Below, piece by piece: positions 61,286-64,000 of a stretch of DNA of 64,000 nucleotides (position 1 is the stretch's first letter; each line of letters begins with the position of its first letter). The stretch comes from Streptomyces sp. LBL. Lineage in GTDB: Bacteria; Actinomycetota; Actinomycetes; Streptomycetales; Streptomycetaceae. The stretch is taken from the NCBI RefSeq assembly GCF_029893585.1, contig NZ_JARXYX010000015.1:1-64000 (forward strand), written 5' to 3'. Position numbers and translations under genes: made by a program. The notes under the pieces are model-generated. The model did no database searches. It was given only the letters and a program-made list of their open reading frames with translations, and was not told the DNA's origin.

Positions 61286-61693
61286 TCACTCCGTGATGGT
61301 GGGCGGCGCGGCCAGGAACGGGCGCAGCTCCAGCCACTCGTGGATCGGCTTCCCGCCCGCCCCGGGGGCGGCCGACAGTTCCCCGGCCAGCTCGAGGGCA
61401 CGCTCGTAGCTGTCGACGTCGATCACCATCCAGCCGGCGATGAGGTCCTTGGTCTCGGCGAACGGGCCGTCGGTGACCGGGGGGCGGCCCTCGCCGTCGT
61501 ACCGGACGAACGTTCCCTCGGGGGCGAGCGCCTGACCGTCGACGAACTCGCCGGTTCCCTCGAGCCGGTCCGCGAAATCCTGCATGTACTGCATGTGGGC
61601 CGAGATCTCCTCCTGCGTCCACCGGTCCATGGGAATGTCGTTGACCGCAGCCGGGGCGCCGCGGTAGTGCTTGAGCAGCAGGTACTTGGCCAT
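61286..61693 (-). CDS. DGPF (YCII-related) protein, ECF42 partner
   Basis: 135-residue protein with the signature TDGPFAETKDLIAGW and the N-terminal MAKYLLLKHYRG. ATG 61693 follows GAGGAGAACC. Such DGPF-domain proteins are regularly encoded next to ECF42 sigma factors and are their usual targets; the biochemical role is unknown. It overlaps nothing and is followed at once by the sigma factor gene. Confidence 0.9.
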   Translation of the reverse strand: MAKYLLLKHYRGAPAAVNDIPMDRWTQEEISAHMQYMQDFADRLEGTGEFVDGQALAPEGTFVRYDGEGRPPVTDGPFAETKDLIAGWMVIDVDSYERALELAGELSAAPGAGGKPIHEWLELRPFLAAPPTITE

Positions 61694-61745
61694 CGTGGTT
61701 CTCCTCGGTGCTGATGCGACCCATTGTGGTCGCGTTCACTGCGGG

Positions 61746-61772
61746 GACGGAGCCGGCCACGAGTTCTCGACA
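61746..61772 (-). promoter_or_regulatory. Probable ECF42-type promoter of the DGPF/sigma operon
   Basis: On the minus strand TGTCGA (complement of 61767-61772) is followed after 17 bases by CGTC (complement of 61746-61749), 52 bases before the DGPF start. TGTCGA with CGTC or a similar -10 is, as I recall it, the motif described for ECF42 promoters, implying autoregulation. Confidence 0.6.
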
Positions 61773-62104
61773 TCGCCGTCAGAGTTATTTTTGGCTCTCG
61801 TGAACGACCCCGGGTGAACCGACTCGCGGTGTCCGGGTCCACGGTGTGGCGCGAGCGCGGCGGAGCGAGATTTTTCCGAGATCAGCAGCGGCCGCGCAAC
61901 TGAGCGGGTGCCCGCGTGTCCGTGCCGAGGCGGCGGTTCGTGCGAGGGCCTCGCGGGCGAGGGCCGGGTGCTGGTCGAAGCGGTCCGCCGATGAAATCTG
62001 GGGGGATTTCGTGAAGCGCCGGTGGACGGCCCCGCGAGAGGCAGATCATACCGATACGGACCGTCATGTACGTCCTTGACGGCATCGCACCGCAGGAGTC
62101 GCGA
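61773..62104. other. Intergenic region between the sigma operon and the secreted-protein gene
   Basis: Divergent promoter region; no gene is recognised. No repeat stands out besides the ECF promoter at its left border. Confidence 0.35.
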
Positions 62105-62581
62105 ATGAAGCTTTTACGGAGAACACAGCTGTGGGGCCTGGGCGTCTTGACGCTGTTGTTCGGTCTGGTCGCCGCCCCCACCGCGCAGGCGGCACCGGCC
62201 GAGGTCGCTGCCGCCGCCCCCAGGGCCGTCGAGTGCAGCGGCAGTTGGGACGGCATCACCTACTGGGCCAAGAGCCCCTCGGGACGGAACGGGGGCGGCT
62301 ACGCGCGCACCTACTGGAACGGCTCGACCAAGCGGAACTGCGTGAAGTTCTGGTCCAGCCCCTACGACGGCCTGGCGTCGCACATCACCCTGTACCTCTT
62401 CGACGAGAGCGGCGACTACTCCGCCGACCCACCGCAGGAACATCCGGCCAACTACCACTACTACGCCGGTCCGCTCTACACCTGGTTCGACGCGACCGGC
62501 GAGTGCATCCATCTGAGCGGTTCACTGGTCCGGGGCGGGGTGACCTACCGCCTCGACACCGGAAACATCCGGTGCGGTTGA
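62105..62581 (+). CDS. Small secreted protein
   Basis: 158-residue exported protein. The signal peptide starts MKLLRRTQLWGLGVLTLLFG and ends near TAQAAPAE. The mature part has four cysteines (VECSGSW, KRNCVKFW, GECIHLSG, NIRCG), probably two disulfides, and is rich in Trp and Tyr. ATG 62105 follows GGAG. It resembles extracellular proteins of streptomycetes of unknown function. Monocistronic. Confidence 0.75.
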   Translation: MKLLRRTQLWGLGVLTLLFGLVAAPTAQAAPAEVAAAAPRAVECSGSWDGITYWAKSPSGRNGGGYARTYWNGSTKRNCVKFWSSPYDGLASHITLYLFDESGDYSADPPQEHPANYHYYAGPLYTWFDATGECIHLSGSLVRGGVTYRLDTGNIRCG

Positions 62582-62751
62582 TCCGTCGTCGCTGAACCCG
62601 GCCGGGCGGGACATCGGGCCGGCGCGCGACTGCGTACTCGGAGCGGGCGGCGGCGTGGTCGCGGATCCCTGGAACGAGGGCCGGCGGCCGTTTCGTCCTC
62701 GCCGGCAGGTTGGCGCCGTGGCCTTGGTCCGATGGGCGTTGGTCCGATCGG

Positions 62752-62796
62752 CCTTCATCGCGGCCGGGGCCCGGTGGGTTCCGGCCGCGATGAAGG
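62752..62796. terminator. Terminator hairpin, 16-bp perfect stem
   Basis: CCTTCATCGCGGCCGG (62752-62767) is exactly complementary to CCGGCCGCGATGAAGG (62781-62796), loop 13 bases. It is just beyond the stop of the minus-strand lyase-like gene (62804), so it ends that operon, and could also stop read-through from the secreted-protein gene. Confidence 0.75.
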
Positions 62797-62803
62797 GGTG
62801 TAC

Positions 62804-63565
62804 TCAGGACCAGTTGGCCGGTTCGGCCAGCGCGTAGGACGACGCGATCCGGTGGTTTTCGTGATGGATCGTCAGCACCTTCGGGCCGCTGGGCGTGCCG
62901 TTCCGCCACGCCGTGCAGTAGATCCCGTTCGACCAGCGGATGGTCTGCGAGGTCGAGGGAAGGGCCGCGATGCCGGTCATGCTGACGGTCTTCTTGCCGT
63001 TGAGCCAGACTTCGAAGACGCCCGCGCCGGCGCCGGCCAGCTTGAGGCGGGCGACCACGCGTATCCACGTACCGCGCAGGGCCGCGATGGAGCCGACCGT
63101 GCCCTTGATGCCGCCGGAGCCGCCGAAGCGGATCTCGTCGCCGATGACGAACATCAGGAGCCAGGGGCCCTCAGGGTCCTCGGGGGACCACTGCTGGAAG
63201 GTGACGTTCTGGTCATGGAACTCCCAGTCGGGGGCGAGGCGGATGGCCTGGCCGTAGTACTTGTCCTCGCCGACGCTCTGCGCGCCGCGCTGGATGACCT
63301 CCGAGTGGTAGCCGCCGGTCTCGCCGATGTATGTCTGGGTGGCCTCCAGGGAGTGGTCGCCCTTGTACACCGGGGAGTCGACGGTCGCGATCACGCCGTC
63401 CTTCTGCGTGTAGGCGTAGTCCCAGCCCTCGACGCTGCCACGGTTCTGGAAATACACCACGTCGGCGGCCCCCGCCCGCCCGGTCGCGCCGACCGCGCCG
63501 GTCGTGCCGACCGTGCCCGCCAGGACGGTGCCGCCGAGCATGGCGAGAGCTTGTCGTCTGCGCAC
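62804..63565 (-). CDS. Secreted polysaccharide lyase-like protein (PL20/heparin lyase I fold)
   Basis: 253-residue exported protein. It starts MRRRQALAMLGGTVLAGTVG, a probable Tat signal. The mature jelly-roll domain includes YHSEVIQRGAQSVGEDKYYG, WEFHDQNVTFQQWSP, and WIRVVARLKLAGAGAGVFEV then WLNGKKTVSM, ending in RWSNGIYCTAWRNGTPSG. This pattern is that of concanavalin-like lyases acting on uronic-acid polymers; the exact substrate is uncertain. It follows the next upstream lyase-like gene by six bases, so both are in one operon. Confidence 0.72.
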   Translation of the reverse strand: MRRRQALAMLGGTVLAGTVGTTGAVGATGRAGAADVVYFQNRGSVEGWDYAYTQKDGVIATVDSPVYKGDHSLEATQTYIGETGGYHSEVIQRGAQSVGEDKYYGQAIRLAPDWEFHDQNVTFQQWSPEDPEGPWLLMFVIGDEIRFGGSGGIKGTVGSIAALRGTWIRVVARLKLAGAGAGVFEVWLNGKKTVSMTGIAALPSTSQTIRWSNGIYCTAWRNGTPSGPKVLTIHHENHRIASSYALAEPANWS

Positions 63566-63571
63566 GGCAGG

Positions 63572-64000
63572 TCACCTCGTCCAGTAGCGGATGTTGCGGA
63601 AGCGGGCCTCGGCGCGGCCGGAACCGTGGTTGTACACACCGTTCTTGAAGTAGCGGGTGGCCGGGCCCCGGTCGTCGACCGTCAGGACGAGGGAGTCGTC
63701 GAAGTAGACCTTGATGGTCCCGGTCCCACTGGTCGCCTGGTGGGCGATCTTCACGTTGAACCAAGTGTCGAACGCGCCCGTCTTGAGCACCGTGCCGTCG
63801 TAGCGCCGCACGGTGCCGCCGCCCGTGTTGTAGACGTTGAGCATGATGTCGGTGGCGGGGGTGCCGGAGGGGTGGACCCCCCGCAGGATCTGGACGAAGG
63901 AGGCGCCGTCGGTGCCGGACGGCAGGTAGACGTCGGCGTCCCACATGCGGTTGCCCGTCTTGTAGTCGACCTTCCAGCGCATCTCGGTGCGCGGGTCGGT
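63572..64000 (-). CDS. Polysaccharide lyase-like protein, C-terminal part (runs off window)
   Basis: The last 140 or so residues of a jelly-roll protein: TEMRWKVDYKTGNRMWDADV, GASFVQILRGVHPSGTPATD, FNVKIAHQATSGTGTIKVYF and FKNGVYNHGSGRAEARFRNI. It resembles the second half of alginate lyase-like (PL7/PL20-type) domains; the exact family is uncertain. The start is beyond the right edge. It is the first visible gene of the two-gene lyase operon. Confidence 0.65.
   Translation of the reverse strand, partial: TDPRTEMRWKVDYKTGNRMWDADVYLPSGTDGASFVQILRGVHPSGTPATDIMLNVYNTGGGTVRRYDGTVLKTGAFDTWFNVKIAHQATSGTGTIKVYFDDSLVLTVDDRGPATRYFKNGVYNHGSGRAEARFRNIRYWTR

Overview
The window looks like an accessory, rearranged part of a Streptomyces (or closely related actinomycete) chromosome. 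The evidence is GC-rich codon usage in almost every gene, frequent GTG starts behind GGAGG-type ribosome binding sites, and families typical of streptomycetes (SpoIIE-type phosphatase, DUF5988, DUF6069, an ECF42-type sigma factor with a DGPF protein, Tat-exported polysaccharide lyases). No rRNA, tRNA or CRISPR array is seen. Many genes are truncated or frameshifted, as expected in a chromosome arm or genomic island.

Region 1 (1-16.4 kb) is dominated by site-specific recombination. Two copies of a three-recombinase operon (overlapping tyrosine-recombinase genes, resembling Tn554/RIT 'recombinase in trio' elements) are present. The copy at about 1.1-5.5 kb is decayed: an in-frame stop, a frameshift, a truncation, a second truncated integrase, and an IS256-family insertion at the window edge. 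The copy at 7.4-15.2 kb is intact. It has five minus-strand genes joined by four 4-nt overlaps, plus an ADP-ribosylglycohydrolase as cargo. The intact element splits an ATP-dependent DNA ligase gene: the 5' flank stops at 'DATAMDG' and the 3' flank resumes at the next codon, 'ELIVWE'. The same ligase gene also seems to be cut at its active-site motif I by a second, smaller unit that carries a SpoIIE-type phosphatase. A related end lies next to another ligase N-terminal fragment at 29.67 kb. The ends share a layout: an ACGG core, 19-20 bp, then a TGTCTCA box.

Region 2 (16.4-23.1 kb) holds a frameshifted insertion sequence with terminal repeats, a large P-loop/TPR-like protein of unknown role with a small divergent ORF, and an internally deleted ISL3 element with perfect 22-bp ends. 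Region 3 (23.3-28.6 kb) is a LacI-controlled sugar/inositol-type operon: two TIM-barrel isomerases, a sugar-binding lipoprotein and an IolG-like dehydrogenase, without the expected ABC permease and ATPase.

Region 4 (28.7-48.1 kb) mixes intact regulator/enzyme pairs with many gene remnants (IS3, ligase, PPOX, methyltransferase, TetR, LysR, DUF6192, ABC ATPase, MerR, resolvase, MMPL). The intact pairs are TetR with a flavodoxin and an aldo/keto reductase, MarR with a solute-binding protein, and GbsR with DUF4097. There are also secreted enzymes. Strong palindromic terminators separate several genes, and palindromic operators lie in the divergent promoter regions.

Region 5 (49.0-59.9 kb) is a compact biosynthetic locus: a DUF5988 protein, a divergent stand-alone ketosynthase, one multidomain polyketide synthase (KS-AT-DH-ER-KR-ACP, architecture like mycocerosic acid synthase) and a convergent Orn/Lys/Arg decarboxylase. 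No thioesterase is visible. Region 6 (60.1-64.0 kb) has the ECF42-type sigma factor with its DGPF partner, a small secreted protein, and two adjacent secreted polysaccharide-lyase-like genes, the last cut by the window end.
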